From the NCBI GenBank assembly GCA_016938655.1, contig JAFGUG010000011.1, forward strand, positions 62,001 through 126,000: 64,000 nucleotides of DNA, given 5' to 3'. Below the pieces are notes generated by a model, which saw only the letters and a program-made list of their open reading frames with translations, ran no database searches and was not told the origin of the DNA. Positions 1 to 8,951 of this stretch are shown piece by piece; position 1 is the first letter of the stretch; each line of letters opens with the position of its first letter. Position numbers and translations under genes: made by a program. The stretch comes from Thiotrichales bacterium. GTDB lineage: Bacteria > Pseudomonadota > Gammaproteobacteria > Thiomicrospirales > Thiomicrospiraceae.

Positions 1-690
1 TGAATCAAAGGTTTTAAGGCGAGTTTTTTCGACATGTTTTTTCTGGTAAATGATATTAAATTCGGCTGTTGGTGAAAATTCTTGCATGGCCTCTTCAATC
101 GACGAAAAAGGTCGACCATACTCAACACTGCCCAAATATTGCCCCTGATAAACCACCGGCATAATGTGATGGTACGAGGCTAATATTCGACCAGTATCAA
201 AACTGTGAATGGGCTCTTGAGTTTGTTGAGCGAGTTTAACAATGGGGCGTGTTTTAGAGAGGTCATCGCCAAAAACAGCGGGCTGAGAAAATCGTAAGAA
301 AGCATGATTGTCCGCGGTATGTATCGACATATCAAAACGATTCTGAGTGTATTTTAAACGTTGTTGATAGTGGCCATATAGGGCTCGGTAAAGGTCAATA
401 CGCGCTTGTTTTTGTTGCGCGGGGTCTTGCGCTTTTTGCAACAAACTGATGATTTCAGGCGTTTTAATAAAGGTATTAAAACAGAGCTCAACATTGCCTT
501 TAAAAAGGGTTTGCACCGCTGTCCAGTTGGTTTCTTGTTTGTCTAAATTGGATTGCAAAATTTGAGTGAGGTTGCTCTCATGTTGATTTTTAATCCCGAA
601 AAACAGAACAGCCCATATTAACAAGGTGAGCAAACTGATTAAAATGAATGCACTGTGCGATCTTGGTTTGGAGAAGGTCATTAGGTTCAT
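1..690 (-). CDS. Cache-type membrane sensor protein, N-terminal part (cut by window edge)
   Basis: The reading frame runs open from an ATG at 690 to the window edge, giving the first 230 residues of a longer protein. One hydrophobic segment at about residues 13-32 is followed by a region of about 190 residues with no second membrane segment, which reads like a periplasmic double-Cache sensory domain (resembling dCache_3). The output domain (kinase, GGDEF or methyl-accepting) lies outside the window. The ATG overlaps the stop of the upstream PhnD-like gene (ATGA), so the two are translationally coupled and probably work together, with the binding protein presenting a ligand to the sensor. The sensor assignment is inferred from topology and context. 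Confidence 0.6.
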   Translation of the reverse strand, partial: MNLMTFSKPRSHSAFILISLLTLLIWAVLFFGIKNQHESNLTQILQSNLDKQETNWTAVQTLFKGNVELCFNTFIKTPEIISLLQKAQDPAQQKQARIDLYRALYGHYQQRLKYTQNRFDMSIHTADNHAFLRFSQPAVFGDDLSKTRPIVKLAQQTQEPIHSFDTGRILASYHHIMPVVYQGQYLGSVEYGRPFSSIEEAMQEFSPTAEFNIIYQKKHVEKTRLKTFDS

Positions 691-1601
691 GGCTGCTGAC
701 CTATCGACGCTTCAGGCATCGTTGAATTGAATTTTGGCAAGGCTTTATTGGAGGTTGCAGTCGGGTAGCGTTTTAAAAAGTCATCAAACAGTTCTGGTCT
801 ATAAACTGAAAAGCCAAGGCTGTTAAAGTCTTTGTGTGCAATTGGCTGGTAGTCTAAAAGGGCCTTAGTGACTTCTTTAAGCTCTTTGGAGGAGAGGTTC
901 TGTGTGTTGGCCACCAATAAAAAAGGCGGCATGCTTTCGGATTGCAGAATTTCTAACCCTAATGGTTGGTAACGTTCGGCAATAAAGCGCGCAAGTCCCC
1001 CAATGCTATACTCTTTTCTTATTAGGGCTAAGGCCACTTTTTGATGTGAGCCCAAAAATGCATAGTCGTTTTTTTCAAGGTTAAAATTGTGTTCTTCTAG
1101 CAGGCGATGGGTCACTAACCATCCACAAGTTGAAAGGGGTTGGGTTAGGGCGACACTCGGGCTTTCTAGGGTGTTGAGCGCCTCAATCGATTGAATACCA
1201 TCAAATGGCGCGGCTAACACACACTCATACCGACTGCTGTTTGGGGTTTTATTGACCGTTACCAGTGGCGTTATATTGGCGTTTTTACCTTGTAAGCTAA
1301 GATAGGGCAGGGGGCCAAGTTCGGCAAATTGAATTTCGTTGTTTAATAGCGCTTGAATGATGTCATCGTATGACTGATAAAGTTTGGGTTTAACTGGGCG
1401 TAATAAAAGGCGGCTTAGGTATTGCGCAACCGGTTGAATCTTAACCAGATTGATGCTGGTATTGCTGGTTGGCAAGGGGGAGAAATAGAGCGCATTTTTA
1501 AGGGAACTGGGGGTTTCTGGTGCAGGGGCACTCTCAGCTTTTACGGATGGTGCAAGTAAAAGCAGTATAGTCAAAATGCCTATCAAACCTTTGTTGTTCA
1601 A
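687..1601 (-). CDS. PhnD-like periplasmic substrate-binding protein
   Basis: A 304-residue protein with a clear signal peptide (hydrophobic stretch at residues 5-17, cleavage probably after KAES or nearby). The mature part has the layout of PhnD/phosphonate-type binding proteins: YFSPLPTSN near the N-terminus, YDDIIQALLNNEIQFAELG (choice of ligand lobe) around residue 78-96, and a C-terminal FLKRYP region. No ABC permease or ATPase genes flank it. It is instead fused by an ATGA overlap to a Cache-type membrane sensor, which argues that it feeds a signalling protein and not a transporter. The ligand cannot be told from sequence; phosphonate or phosphite binding is not shown. Confidence 0.7.
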   Translation of the reverse strand: MNNKGLIGILTILLLLAPSVKAESAPAPETPSSLKNALYFSPLPTSNTSINLVKIQPVAQYLSRLLLRPVKPKLYQSYDDIIQALLNNEIQFAELGPLPYLSLQGKNANITPLVTVNKTPNSSRYECVLAAPFDGIQSIEALNTLESPSVALTQPLSTCGWLVTHRLLEEHNFNLEKNDYAFLGSHQKVALALIRKEYSIGGLARFIAERYQPLGLEILQSESMPPFLLVANTQNLSSKELKEVTKALLDYQPIAHKDFNSLGFSVYRPELFDDFLKRYPTATSNKALPKFNSTMPEASIGQQP

Positions 1602-1842
1602 AGAAATTCCTTTTTCACTGTGCTTTGTGAAATGACTGAATTAAAAATCAAAATCATAGTCAATACTAGCACAAATAAACAGTACGTAATGATGATTATT
1701 TTTATAAAAAGAAGTGATAAATATGTTCAAATTTTCTATGGTTTTATGCATGACTCAAGTGTTTAAAAATTTGAAGCTAAGAGTGCACGTATATTGCCTA
1801 TAATGCACTGCACATAAATTTAATGAACAAAGAGAGCGTTCT

Positions 1843-2532
1843 ATGACAATGACATCAACACAAGCTCAGATTTTAAAACATCACGGTGGTGATGGCGAAC
1901 ATGCACGCAGCATGATTACCTCAACCTATGAGCGTCGTCATGACATCGCTTTTTGGGAGTTTTGGAATACCCAAATGAGCGAAGTCATTCATAAAGGCGA
2001 TCATCTTTTAGATTTAGGGGCCGGCGTGGGTCAATTTGTGAATGACTTGGCGTTGCGTTACCCAAACTGCACCGCCATTGGGGTGGATGCGGCCCCCTAC
2101 ATGTTAACTGCTCAAATTCCGTTACCTGACAATGCCCGAATGATTTCCGGCGATTTAAACGAGCCCGAACTCAATATTATGGATGGCAGTGTGGCCACCG
2201 TGATGGCCAATATGTTGGTGCATGAACTGCCGCAACCTGTGTTAATGTTTAAAGCGGTTTATAAGTGGTTAAAAGTCGGTGGACGTTTCTGCATTATCGA
2301 TTTAGTACGTCAACCATTAGCGGATTATTTAGAGCATAAATATCCAGAAAAGCAGCTTTGGAATGAAGATATTGCTCGTGAAGAGGTGGAAGATGTGTTC
2401 GACCACTTTCTAGAACATAACCGTTATCACGCCGATGATATTCTTTATATGCTTAAATCAGTCGGTTTTAAGGTGGTTGAAAGTACTCTGCAACGAGAGG
2501 GACGTTTTGTCAGGATTGTCGTTGAGAAATAG
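1843..2532 (+). CDS. class I SAM-dependent methyltransferase
   Basis: A 229-residue soluble protein with the class I methyltransferase signature: motif I LDLGAGVGQFVNDLA around residue 55-70, an acidic strand end GVDAAPYM that binds the SAM ribose, a DLNEPELN motif, and the post-motif strand VGGRFCIIDLV. The substrate is not evident; the small size and single domain fit small-molecule, quinone or lipid methyltransferases. It stands alone, divergent from the PhnD-like gene and convergent with the chemoreceptor gene. A TATAAT hexamer at 1799-1804 could be its -10, but no well-spaced -35 is seen. An ATG two codons downstream is an alternative start. Confidence 0.8.
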   Translation: MTMTSTQAQILKHHGGDGEHARSMITSTYERRHDIAFWEFWNTQMSEVIHKGDHLLDLGAGVGQFVNDLALRYPNCTAIGVDAAPYMLTAQIPLPDNARMISGDLNEPELNIMDGSVATVMANMLVHELPQPVLMFKAVYKWLKVGGRFCIIDLVRQPLADYLEHKYPEKQLWNEDIAREEVEDVFDHFLEHNRYHADDILYMLKSVGFKVVESTLQREGRFVRIVVEK

Positions 2533-2567
2533 AGTGTTAAGACACAACCGCTGTTTACCGTTATAAA

Positions 2568-2594
2568 ACCGAGCAGGCCTGCTCGGTTCTTTTG
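2568..2594. terminator. terminator built on the CAGGCCTG palindrome
   Basis: A perfect 20-bp palindrome (ACCGAG, then CAGGCCTG, then CTCGGT) at 2568-2587 followed by TCTTTTGTTTTT. It lies between the convergent methyltransferase and chemoreceptor genes, 35 bp past the first stop. The T-rich tract supports termination of the plus-strand gene. It contains copy 1 of the window-wide palindrome. Confidence 0.75.
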
Positions 2595-2656
2595 TTTTTA
2601 GCGTTTGTTAAAAAGTTTGTTATGACGCTTGTTAACGTTTATGCCGTTCCTTTTGA

Positions 2657-4612
2657 TTAATGCTTCGTTTTAAAGTTACCCAGCTTTTCAATCATTAAGT
2701 TGGCAGAGTCCAGAATGGACTTACTGGTTTCGCCAACTTGCTCAACCAGTGCGGCATTTTTCTGAACGGTTGAATCCATTTGAGAGACTGCACGGCCAAT
2801 TTCAGAGGCCGTAGTCGACTGTTCGCCAGAGCTCAGGGTGACTTGTGACACCATGTTTTTCATCTCTTGAATCGATTCTACAATTTGATTCAGTGAGTCG
2901 CCGGATTGTTCAGAAAGTTTGGCTCCGGTTGAGATTTCAGCCACCGATGCGGTAATGAGTTTTTTAATGTCATTTGCGGCATCCGATGAACGGCCCGCTA
3001 AATTACGCACTTCACTGGCAACCACCGCAAATCCACGCCCATGTTCGCCAGCTCTGGCCGCTTCAACCGCTGCGTTTAGGGCGAGTAGGTTGGTTTGGAA
3101 GGCGATGGAGTCGATGATGCTCACAATCTCTTCAATTTTTTGGCTGGAATCTTTAATGTTATGCATGCTGGTAATGGTCTTTTGCATGACCTCTGAACCA
3201 CCCGATGCAACATCACTGGTTTTAACCGCTAAATCATTGGCTAACTGTGTATTTTCGGTGTTCTGCTGAATGGTTGCGACCATCTCTTCCATGGCGGAAG
3301 CGGTCTCTTCAATCATAGCCGCAGACTCTTGAGTGCGTGAGGCCAAATCAATGTTGCCACTTGAGATATTGGTCACGCCATGGGTCACCACTTGGGCAAC
3401 TTGCATCACGTCATTCATGGCAACACGTTGTTTTTCGATGCTGGTGTTAAAGTTATCCACAAGTGTTTTAGCTTGGCCTTGCATTTGATTGTTAAGTTGA
3501 ATGGTTAGGTCGCCATCGGCCAGTTGTTGCATTGAATTATTAAGTAATTCAAACAGATGATTCAGTTCTGAAACCGCTTGGTTAATCGCCGATTTAATTG
3601 GTTTCCACTGACCTTTTACATCCGCTTGCACGGTGTTTGTAAAGTCAGATTTGGCTAAGCCATTCATTACATTCGAAATTTCAGTTAACGTGGTTTCCGT
3701 CTGTTGCATGGCACTGTTAACTTGGCCTCTAAGTGGCTCCGCAATGTGTTGCGGGAGTCGAGCAGTAAAGTCACCATGGCCAATCCCATCCATTAACGTT
3801 TTTAAGCTGCTCATGGTGTTGGTGACACTTTGTGCCGAATCGTTAACCGCTTGTTTAAGGGTGTCTAGATCGCCATGAAATTCGTGCTTAACCCGTTTGT
3901 CAAAATCGCCATGCGCAATCGCATTCATGACGCCATTAATTTCACTAAAAGCCGATTCAATTGAGGTTAAAAGCGTGTTGGTCGCAATCACCGAAGGGTG
4001 GGTTTGATGTTCGCTGATACGGCTTGAAAAGTCGGCGTTTTCAGAAACTTGGTTGATGGTGTTCATTACATTGTCGGCAACTTCTTCCTCTTTACGCATG
4101 GTGACCGAGTAATACACTAATACCGCGGCTTCAATGACCACAAACAGCGCGTGTAAGAAGGTAATGCCCCAGTTACAGTCGTAGTTAAAGAGAATAATTG
4201 GCATGCCCGCAACTTCAACCTGATTGAGTTGCAAGTAGGTCAATAGCACGTGATGCACAGCACCCACTCCGGCAGCGACGACCACGACCAGCCAATCTTT
4301 ATAAATCAGTAAGAACGCCAAAGCGACAAAGATGTGAAAGTGCATATCAATGCGTCCCATCTGCGTTTGGATGAGGGTGGCGGAGTAGAGCATAAAGAAC
4401 ACACCGCTTAAAATACCAAAGCCACGGCTGCCTCTGAGCAAAAAGTAACTGACCAACGATAAAACCGTAATAAGCACGGTCATGGAAATCGCAAAGTTAA
4501 AGGTGTCGTAACCAATTGGGGCTAAGAGCGCCACAAAGGGAATGTGTGCGAGTAAGATAAAAAGGACTTTTTTATCATTCGCCAATAGTCTTGGGTTTTT
4601 AGCGTTACTCAT
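2657..4612 (-). CDS. methyl-accepting chemotaxis protein with membrane-embedded N-terminus and poly-HAMP array
   Basis: A 651-residue chemoreceptor. Residues 15-170 form about six membrane segments with no large periplasmic domain and carry clustered histidines (MHFHIF near residue 94, VHH near 118, a later FLH). Residues about 190-395 contain at least four tandem HAMP-like units, each with an [AG]xGDF or [DS]DF/GDL core ([32 protein letters not shown]). The C-terminal third is the methyl-accepting signalling hairpin with the invariant tip [20 protein letters not shown]. There is no CheR-binding pentapeptide at the C-terminus. It probably senses an intracellular, membrane or redox signal, which is inference. 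It stands alone, some 32 kb from the cheD-cheA cluster. Confidence 0.9.
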   Translation of the reverse strand: MSNAKNPRLLANDKKVLFILLAHIPFVALLAPIGYDTFNFAISMTVLITVLSLVSYFLLRGSRGFGILSGVFFMLYSATLIQTQMGRIDMHFHIFVALAFLLIYKDWLVVVVAAGVGAVHHVLLTYLQLNQVEVAGMPIILFNYDCNWGITFLHALFVVIEAAVLVYYSVTMRKEEEVADNVMNTINQVSENADFSSRISEHQTHPSVIATNTLLTSIESAFSEINGVMNAIAHGDFDKRVKHEFHGDLDTLKQAVNDSAQSVTNTMSSLKTLMDGIGHGDFTARLPQHIAEPLRGQVNSAMQQTETTLTEISNVMNGLAKSDFTNTVQADVKGQWKPIKSAINQAVSELNHLFELLNNSMQQLADGDLTIQLNNQMQGQAKTLVDNFNTSIEKQRVAMNDVMQVAQVVTHGVTNISSGNIDLASRTQESAAMIEETASAMEEMVATIQQNTENTQLANDLAVKTSDVASGGSEVMQKTITSMHNIKDSSQKIEEIVSIIDSIAFQTNLLALNAAVEAARAGEHGRGFAVVASEVRNLAGRSSDAANDIKKLITASVAEISTGAKLSEQSGDSLNQIVESIQEMKNMVSQVTLSSGEQSTTASEIGRAVSQMDSTVQKNAALVEQVGETSKSILDSANLMIEKLGNFKTKH

Positions 4613-4663
4613 GATCTCTCCTCAGGTCAGGCGCAGGGTGAAGCGTTTTGTTTTTTTACATAT

Positions 4664-5290
4664 TTAAGGGGATGTTACATTTAAGGTTCTTTGTTCTCGC
4701 AACTTATTCAAATCTTCGATGATTTTGTCGTAGCGCAAGTAGATGTTCTGATACACCACTTGGATTATGCCGTCTGGGTCAATTAAAAAAATGTTGCCAG
4801 GGTGCGATATTTCATAGTCTTTGCCTTTATCGGTTGCCGCATCCGCAAAGAAATAGGCTTTATACAGGCCGGCTACTTTTTGGATGGTCTGCATGCTGTC
4901 GGCGGTTAACGCCGTAAAGTTGGGACCAAATTGATTAAAGTAGTCGTTGAGCATGCTGGGCGAATCACGTTTTGGGTCCATGGTCACAAAAATAAAGTCG
5001 AGGTCGTCATTGTGGGTTTGATGGTTGATGTTAAACATCACCCCAACTTGGTTGTGACAAACGTCATTGCAATTCAGGTAGCCAAAGTATAAAAAAGTGA
5101 ATTTGCCTTTGTGTTGCGCCAAACTGTGACGGTTTCCTTGGGTATCAACCAGTTCAAAGTTGGGCGCGGGGTTCTCAAATTTTCGACCATAAAAATCTTC
5201 CGTGCTAATCCAATAAAACAGCACGGGTAGGATGACAATAAGCAACATTGAAGCCGAAAAGAGAATTGCAAAAGAATATTTTTGTTTCAT
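4664..5290 (-). CDS. SCO1/SenC-family copper protein
   Basis: A 208-residue membrane-anchored thioredoxin-fold protein. A hydrophobic anchor at residues 8-27 is followed by the Sco domain with the copper-binding Cys74-x3-Cys78 (YLNCNDVC), the strand FIFVTMDPKRDSP, and the third ligand His163 in ISHPGNIFLIDPDG. All three known copper ligands of the family are present. Sco proteins deliver copper to the CuA site of cytochrome oxidase or act as periplasmic thiol reductases. No oxidase gene is nearby, so the target is unknown. The start is ATG at 5290. Confidence 0.9.
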   Translation of the reverse strand: MKQKYSFAILFSASMLLIVILPVLFYWISTEDFYGRKFENPAPNFELVDTQGNRHSLAQHKGKFTFLYFGYLNCNDVCHNQVGVMFNINHQTHNDDLDFIFVTMDPKRDSPSMLNDYFNQFGPNFTALTADSMQTIQKVAGLYKAYFFADAATDKGKDYEISHPGNIFLIDPDGIIQVVYQNIYLRYDKIIEDLNKLREQRTLNVTSP

Positions 5291-5758
5291 AGGGTGAATT
5301 TCGCCAAATTATCGAATTTTTTAACTACTTTGCACACTGACCACAGCGGCTAAAAGTGCTTTAAGAGTGGAAAAGTGCCATTATGCCTGCTTAAAAATCG
5401 AGCTGACGACTAATCAAAAGTGATTAGCAAGAATGAGGCCTGTTAGTTTTGACCGCTTTTACCGCTGGAAAGAGGATAGGGTGGCAGACTTTGCCGTACA
5501 TTGTTCGGTGGCTTGATTACGTGTGGCGGTCACGCAAGGGCGTTTGTTGGTGAATTGCTAGGCTATTTATAACATCATCATTGCAATAAGTGCGGCGGCA
5601 ATATCAGGACGCTCGACGGTCTTTACTCCGTTTTTTGTTTAGCTGGAGGCGCGTTTTAGCCAATAGACGGAGTTTATAAGGATTTTGCAGAGACAAGAAG
5701 AAACGAAACTGGCAGGCCTGTTGAAAGTTAGCAGGCCTGCTGATGTTGAATAAAAACG
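5291..5758. other. 468-bp gap without recognisable gene
   Basis: No convincing ORF on either strand. It holds a short inverted repeat (CTAATCA, then AAAG, then TGATTAG) at about 5409-5426, a half-copy of the palindrome (GAGGCCTGTT) near 5435, and two full copies at 5713 and 5732 close to the hslO stop. I looked for rnpB, ssrA and 6S RNA signatures and saw none. An unrecognised small RNA or a decayed gene is possible. Confidence 0.4.
5711..5741. repeat. two CAGGCCTG palindromes downstream of hslO
   Basis: Core copies at 5713-5720 and 5732-5739, 19 bp apart start to start, the second as the full 12-bp AGCAGGCCTGCT at 5730-5741. They follow the minus-strand hslO stop by about 20-45 bp. Confidence 0.9.
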
Positions 5759-6628
5759 TTATTGAACCGTGGGTTGTTCATCTTGCTCTTCGGCAAATAG
5801 AGCGTCAACATCGTTTTGATTAAAACGAATATGAAAATTACACATCTCATTGTGAATCACGATTTCGCCTTGCTCTTCTAAAATAGACCGCACCTCAGCT
5901 TCCCCCAGAGAACGCAACATATTGGTGACGCGCTCTTTGTCTTCTGGGCATTCATAAACGACTTCTTCAGCATTAAACAGTTCAAGTGTCTCTTCATGGA
6001 ATAGGCGGTTTAATAGTTCTGCCGCAGGCAACGCACTTAATTCGTCATCTTTTACCGTGGTGGTTAAGTGGACAACGCGTTCCCAGCCGTCTTCATCATA
6101 ACCATCGGTTTCGGGCATTTTTTGAATCATCACGCCGCCTAAGTGTTCGGCATCGGCCGCTAACCAAATTTTAGACGGTAGCTGCTCTGATTGACTTAAG
6201 TAGGTTTCAAAACAGTCCGCAATGGTTTCGCCATCACGCGGCACATACGATTGGTAGTGGTGCTGGGTTTGGGTGTTTTCTAAGGTCATTAGAATTTGCC
6301 CATCGCCTAAAAGTTCATCCAACGTGGCCTCAGTGGTGATGGCTTTATTGGTTTTGGCGACGCCGCGAATTTTTAAATCGTGAGTCACGTCCACCACTAA
6401 AAGGGTGATTGGGCCAGAGCCTTGAACTTGCATGGTGACTCGACCTTTGTGTTTCATGCCATTGGCCATTAACACCGACATAGCCGTGAGCTCGCCTAAC
6501 ATTTTAATGATGCTTTCTGGGTAGTGACGATCTTGGGTCATGGCTTGCCAACTGTCTTGCAGGCGAATGTGTTGACCACGAATATTCAGTTCTTTAAATA
6601 GAAAGCGTTGAATCGCATTGTTTGACAT
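5759..6628 (-). CDS. hslO: Hsp33-family chaperone with degenerate zinc centre
   Basis: 289 residues, the normal Hsp33 length, with the conserved body (RGQHIRLQDSWQ, GSGPITLLVVD, GGVMIQKMPE, ELLNRLFHEE). Hsp33 is a cytosolic holdase activated by oxidation of four zinc-bound cysteines arranged CxC...CxxC. Here the first pair reads Tyr225-Glu-Cys227 and the second Asn260-Glu-Met-Cys263, so one cysteine of each pair is missing; I checked both codons on the DNA. The linker between them (KERVTNMLRSLGEAEV) is otherwise typical. The redox switch therefore cannot hold zinc in the usual way, or works with two cysteines only. It is flanked on both sides by palindrome copies. Confidence 0.9.
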   Translation of the reverse strand: MSNNAIQRFLFKELNIRGQHIRLQDSWQAMTQDRHYPESIIKMLGELTAMSVLMANGMKHKGRVTMQVQGSGPITLLVVDVTHDLKIRGVAKTNKAITTEATLDELLGDGQILMTLENTQTQHHYQSYVPRDGETIADCFETYLSQSEQLPSKIWLAADAEHLGGVMIQKMPETDGYDEDGWERVVHLTTTVKDDELSALPAAELLNRLFHEETLELFNAEEVVYECPEDKERVTNMLRSLGEAEVRSILEEQGEIVIHNEMCNFHIRFNQNDVDALFAEEQDEQPTVQ

Positions 6629-6656
6629 GGTGTGTTCTCGTATTCAATTGGGTTTA

Positions 6657-6716
6657 AACAGGCCTGTTGAGTTTTAAAACACCTGCAATCGACGATTTTA
6701 AAATCAGCAGGCCTGG
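6657..6716. repeat. two CAGGCCTG palindromes between hslO and lipA
   Basis: Core copies at 6659-6666 (as AACAGGCCTGTT) and 6708-6715 (as CAGCAGGCCTGG), 49 bp apart, in the 122-bp gap between the hslO start and the lipA stop. Flanked by TTTAAA-type runs, as at many other copies. Confidence 0.9.
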
Positions 6717-6750
6717 TTTGGATGCGGAAATTGCCGCTCATCAAATTGTA

Positions 6751-7803
6751 TTAAAGTGCATGCGCCAGTGGTTCGTTTAGCTCTTCGGCAGGCGTTTTTG
6801 TGACCTCTTTGGCTTGCATATCGGCGTGATAGGATGAACGAACCATTGGCCCAGATGCGACATTGGTAAAGCCCATCTCATAACCGGCGTCTTCCACTTG
6901 TTTAAACTCTTCCGGTGTCCAATATTTTTTTACGCCTAGGTGAAAGTCACTCGGTTGCAGGTATTGCCCTACGGTTAACATCTCTACATCGTGTTTGCGT
7001 AGGTCACGCATCACTTGCAACAGTTCGTCCATGGTTTCGCCTAAACCAACCATTAACCCGGATTTGGTCACCACATTTGGGTTCATCGCTTTAAAGCGTT
7101 TAAGTAGGTCAAGGGAGGCTTGATAGTCGGCACCTGGACGGGCTTCTTCATACAAACGCGGTACGGTTTCTAAGTTGTGATTTAACACATCGGGGGGCGA
7201 TTGCGTGAGTGTTTCAAGCGCCACAGTTAACCGACCACGAAAATCAGGCACCAGTGTTTCGATTCTAAGGCTAGGTAAGCTATTGCGCAGTTCGGTGACC
7301 ACATTGGTAAAGTGTTGGGCACCACCGTCGCGGAGGTCGTCACGGTCAACCGAGGTAATGACCACATATCTGAGTTTCATAGCGGCAACCGTTTCGGCTA
7401 AATGTTTGGGTTCGCTTAAATCCAGTGCTTTTGGGCGGCCGTGGGTCACATCGCAAAATGGGCATTTACGTGTACAGATGTCGCCCATAATCATAAAGGT
7501 GGCGGTGCCGTGACCAAAGCATTCTCCCAGATTCGGGCAGGAAGCCTCTTCACAAACCGAGTGCAGGCCTTTTTCACGCATAATGTTTTTAAGCTCTTTG
7601 ACACGGTGCATGTCTTTGGCTTTGGGCAATTGCGCTTTAATCCAACGTGGCTTTTTAAGTTTTTCGGCCGTTGGATCAGGGCGGTGCTTAAGCGACTTGG
7701 TTTTGTATTGACCTTTTGGCATGGACTCATTGCGTGCTTTTAAGCTGCTGATGTTGCCAATGTTGTCTAAGCTAATTTCTTGAATTTGTGGGGGATTTGA
7801 CAT
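6751..7803 (-). CDS. lipA: lipoyl synthase
   Basis: A radical-SAM enzyme that inserts two sulfurs into protein-bound octanoyl groups to make lipoyl cofactor. Both iron-sulfur clusters are visible: auxiliary cluster Cys84, Cys89, Cys95 ([12 protein letters not shown]) and radical-SAM cluster Cys110-x3-Cys114-x2-Cys117 (CTRKCPFC). The C-terminal serine of the SSYHAD motif, which ligates the auxiliary cluster, is also present. I take the ATG at 7803 (350 residues). An in-frame TTG at 7824 would add seven residues but has no ribosome binding site. It lies just downstream of lipB, the enzyme that supplies its substrate. Confidence 0.95.
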   Translation of the reverse strand: MSNPPQIQEISLDNIGNISSLKARNESMPKGQYKTKSLKHRPDPTAEKLKKPRWIKAQLPKAKDMHRVKELKNIMREKGLHSVCEEASCPNLGECFGHGTATFMIMGDICTRKCPFCDVTHGRPKALDLSEPKHLAETVAAMKLRYVVITSVDRDDLRDGGAQHFTNVVTELRNSLPSLRIETLVPDFRGRLTVALETLTQSPPDVLNHNLETVPRLYEEARPGADYQASLDLLKRFKAMNPNVVTKSGLMVGLGETMDELLQVMRDLRKHDVEMLTVGQYLQPSDFHLGVKKYWTPEEFKQVEDAGYEMGFTNVASGPMVRSSYHADMQAKEVTKTPAEELNEPLAHAL

Positions 7804-7902
7804 TTTTGAGTGTGATCCATTCAATTTTAATATCGTCGTATTATAGCGGATTTGCGTTACATGGGGTTTGAAAGGTTGTGTCCGTCTGGCGGATTCAATC
7901 GA

Positions 7903-8547
7903 CTATTTGGAAAGGGGCGGTGCGGTTTGCAATTTTGCACTGATAATCTGTGAAAGTTGTTTGCCAAGGGTTTCAATATTGGGGCAGGCCTGCTGACTTT
8001 TTGAAGCGTGCAATAGATCGCAAAGTTGCGTCATTTGCATGCCTTGAAGACCGCATGGATTAATCATCTGAAACGGCGACAAGTCCATGTCCACATTTAA
8101 CGCCAAGCCGTGATAACTCTTCTGTTTGCGAATTTTAAGCCCTAAAGACGCAATTTTATTGCCATTTACATAGACACCGGGTGCATCGGCACGGGCCAAG
8201 GCGGCAATACCAAATTCTGCCAATAAGGCAATAATCGACGCTTCTATGAGCGTGACTAAGGCACGTACCCCAATTTGATTACGCTTTAAATCGACCAATA
8301 CGTACACCACCAGTTGCCCAGGGCCGTGGTAAGTGACTTGGCCACCGCGGTCGGTTTGAATCAAAGGGATTTCGGGAGCGAGCTGCAGAAGGTGTTCGGC
8401 TTTGCCGTTTAACCCTTGGGTGAACACCGGCGGGTGTTCCACAATCCAGAGTTCATCAGGGGTATTTGGATGACGCTGATTGGTGAAGTCCTGCATCGCT
8501 TGCCACGTGCTTGGGTAAGGTTGCAGGCCGAGGTGTTTAATTTGCAT
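7903..8547 (-). CDS. lipB: octanoyltransferase
   Basis: 214 residues. LipB moves octanoate from acyl carrier protein to lipoyl domains in the cytosol. Family motifs present are [16 protein letters not shown] (substrate pocket), the catalytic-lysine segment [12 protein letters not shown], and [17 protein letters not shown] with the active-site cysteine. The C-terminal tail (KSQQACPN) is encoded by a copy of the CAGGCCTG palindrome (core 7985-7992) together with its usual AAAAGTCAG flank, suggesting the element sits inside the gene in a tolerant region. The lipB-lipA order gives a complete de novo lipoylation pathway. Confidence 0.95.
   Translation of the reverse strand: MQIKHLGLQPYPSTWQAMQDFTNQRHPNTPDELWIVEHPPVFTQGLNGKAEHLLQLAPEIPLIQTDRGGQVTYHGPGQLVVYVLVDLKRNQIGVRALVTLIEASIIALLAEFGIAALARADAPGVYVNGNKIASLGLKIRKQKSYHGLALNVDMDLSPFQMINPCGLQGMQMTQLCDLLHASKSQQACPNIETLGKQLSQIISAKLQTAPPLSK
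7985..7992. repeat. CAGGCCTG palindrome inside lipB
   Basis: Read as CAG-GCC-TGC (Q-A-C) in lipB. On the minus strand it carries the same AAAAGTCAG left flank as the intergenic copy at 30107. Confidence 0.9.
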
Positions 8548-8594
8548 GTTTAAGATGGAAGTGGGCGCCAGTCACGTGGACTGGCGCAATCACT

Positions 8595-8879
8595 TTAGAG
8601 AGTCATTAAGCACATAGGGTGCTTTTTAAGGTCACCGTAAATGCCGTGAATCTGCTCGATGCAGGTCGCATAGAAGGTGATGTTCACTGAGATAAACTTT
8701 TTACCATTAGAGCCTTTGACTTCAATAGTTTCACGCGACACTTCAGGCGCGTAACGTTGCGTGATTTCAAATACCAATTCAATAAATTCTTCGGTATTGT
8801 GCCCCATGGCTTTGAGTTTATAGTCACACGGAAACTCAATTAAGGTGGCGTTATCTGGGCTGTGTAGATCTTTTGTCAT
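8595..8879 (-). CDS. DUF493 (YbeD-like) protein
   Basis: 94 residues from the ATG at 8879 (an upstream in-frame TTG would add eight). It matches the YbeD/DUF493 family: IEFPCDYKLKAMGHN at the N-terminus, FEITQRYAPE in the middle, GKKFISVNITFYATCIEQI and the terminal LKKHPMCLMTL. The family has an ACT-like fold and is typically encoded next to lipB, as here; its role is not firmly known, though it has been proposed to regulate lipoate metabolism. It sits in the dacA-dat-DUF493-lipB-lipA gene run. Confidence 0.85.
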   Translation of the reverse strand: MTKDLHSPDNATLIEFPCDYKLKAMGHNTEEFIELVFEITQRYAPEVSRETIEVKGSNGKKFISVNITFYATCIEQIHGIYGDLKKHPMCLMTL

Positions 8880-8951
8880 AAGGTTGCTTCTGTTCTTAAT
8901 CAACGCAATCGCGTTGCTGTTTAGTCTCTATTTACAGGGTATTGTCAGTGT

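Noticed and set aside
2919-3878. Plus-strand ORFs across the chemoreceptor gene
   Set aside because: Antisense shadows of the signalling and HAMP-like repeats.
5291-5758. RNase P RNA, tmRNA or 6S RNA
   Set aside because: The conserved core sequences of these RNAs were looked for and not found on either strand.
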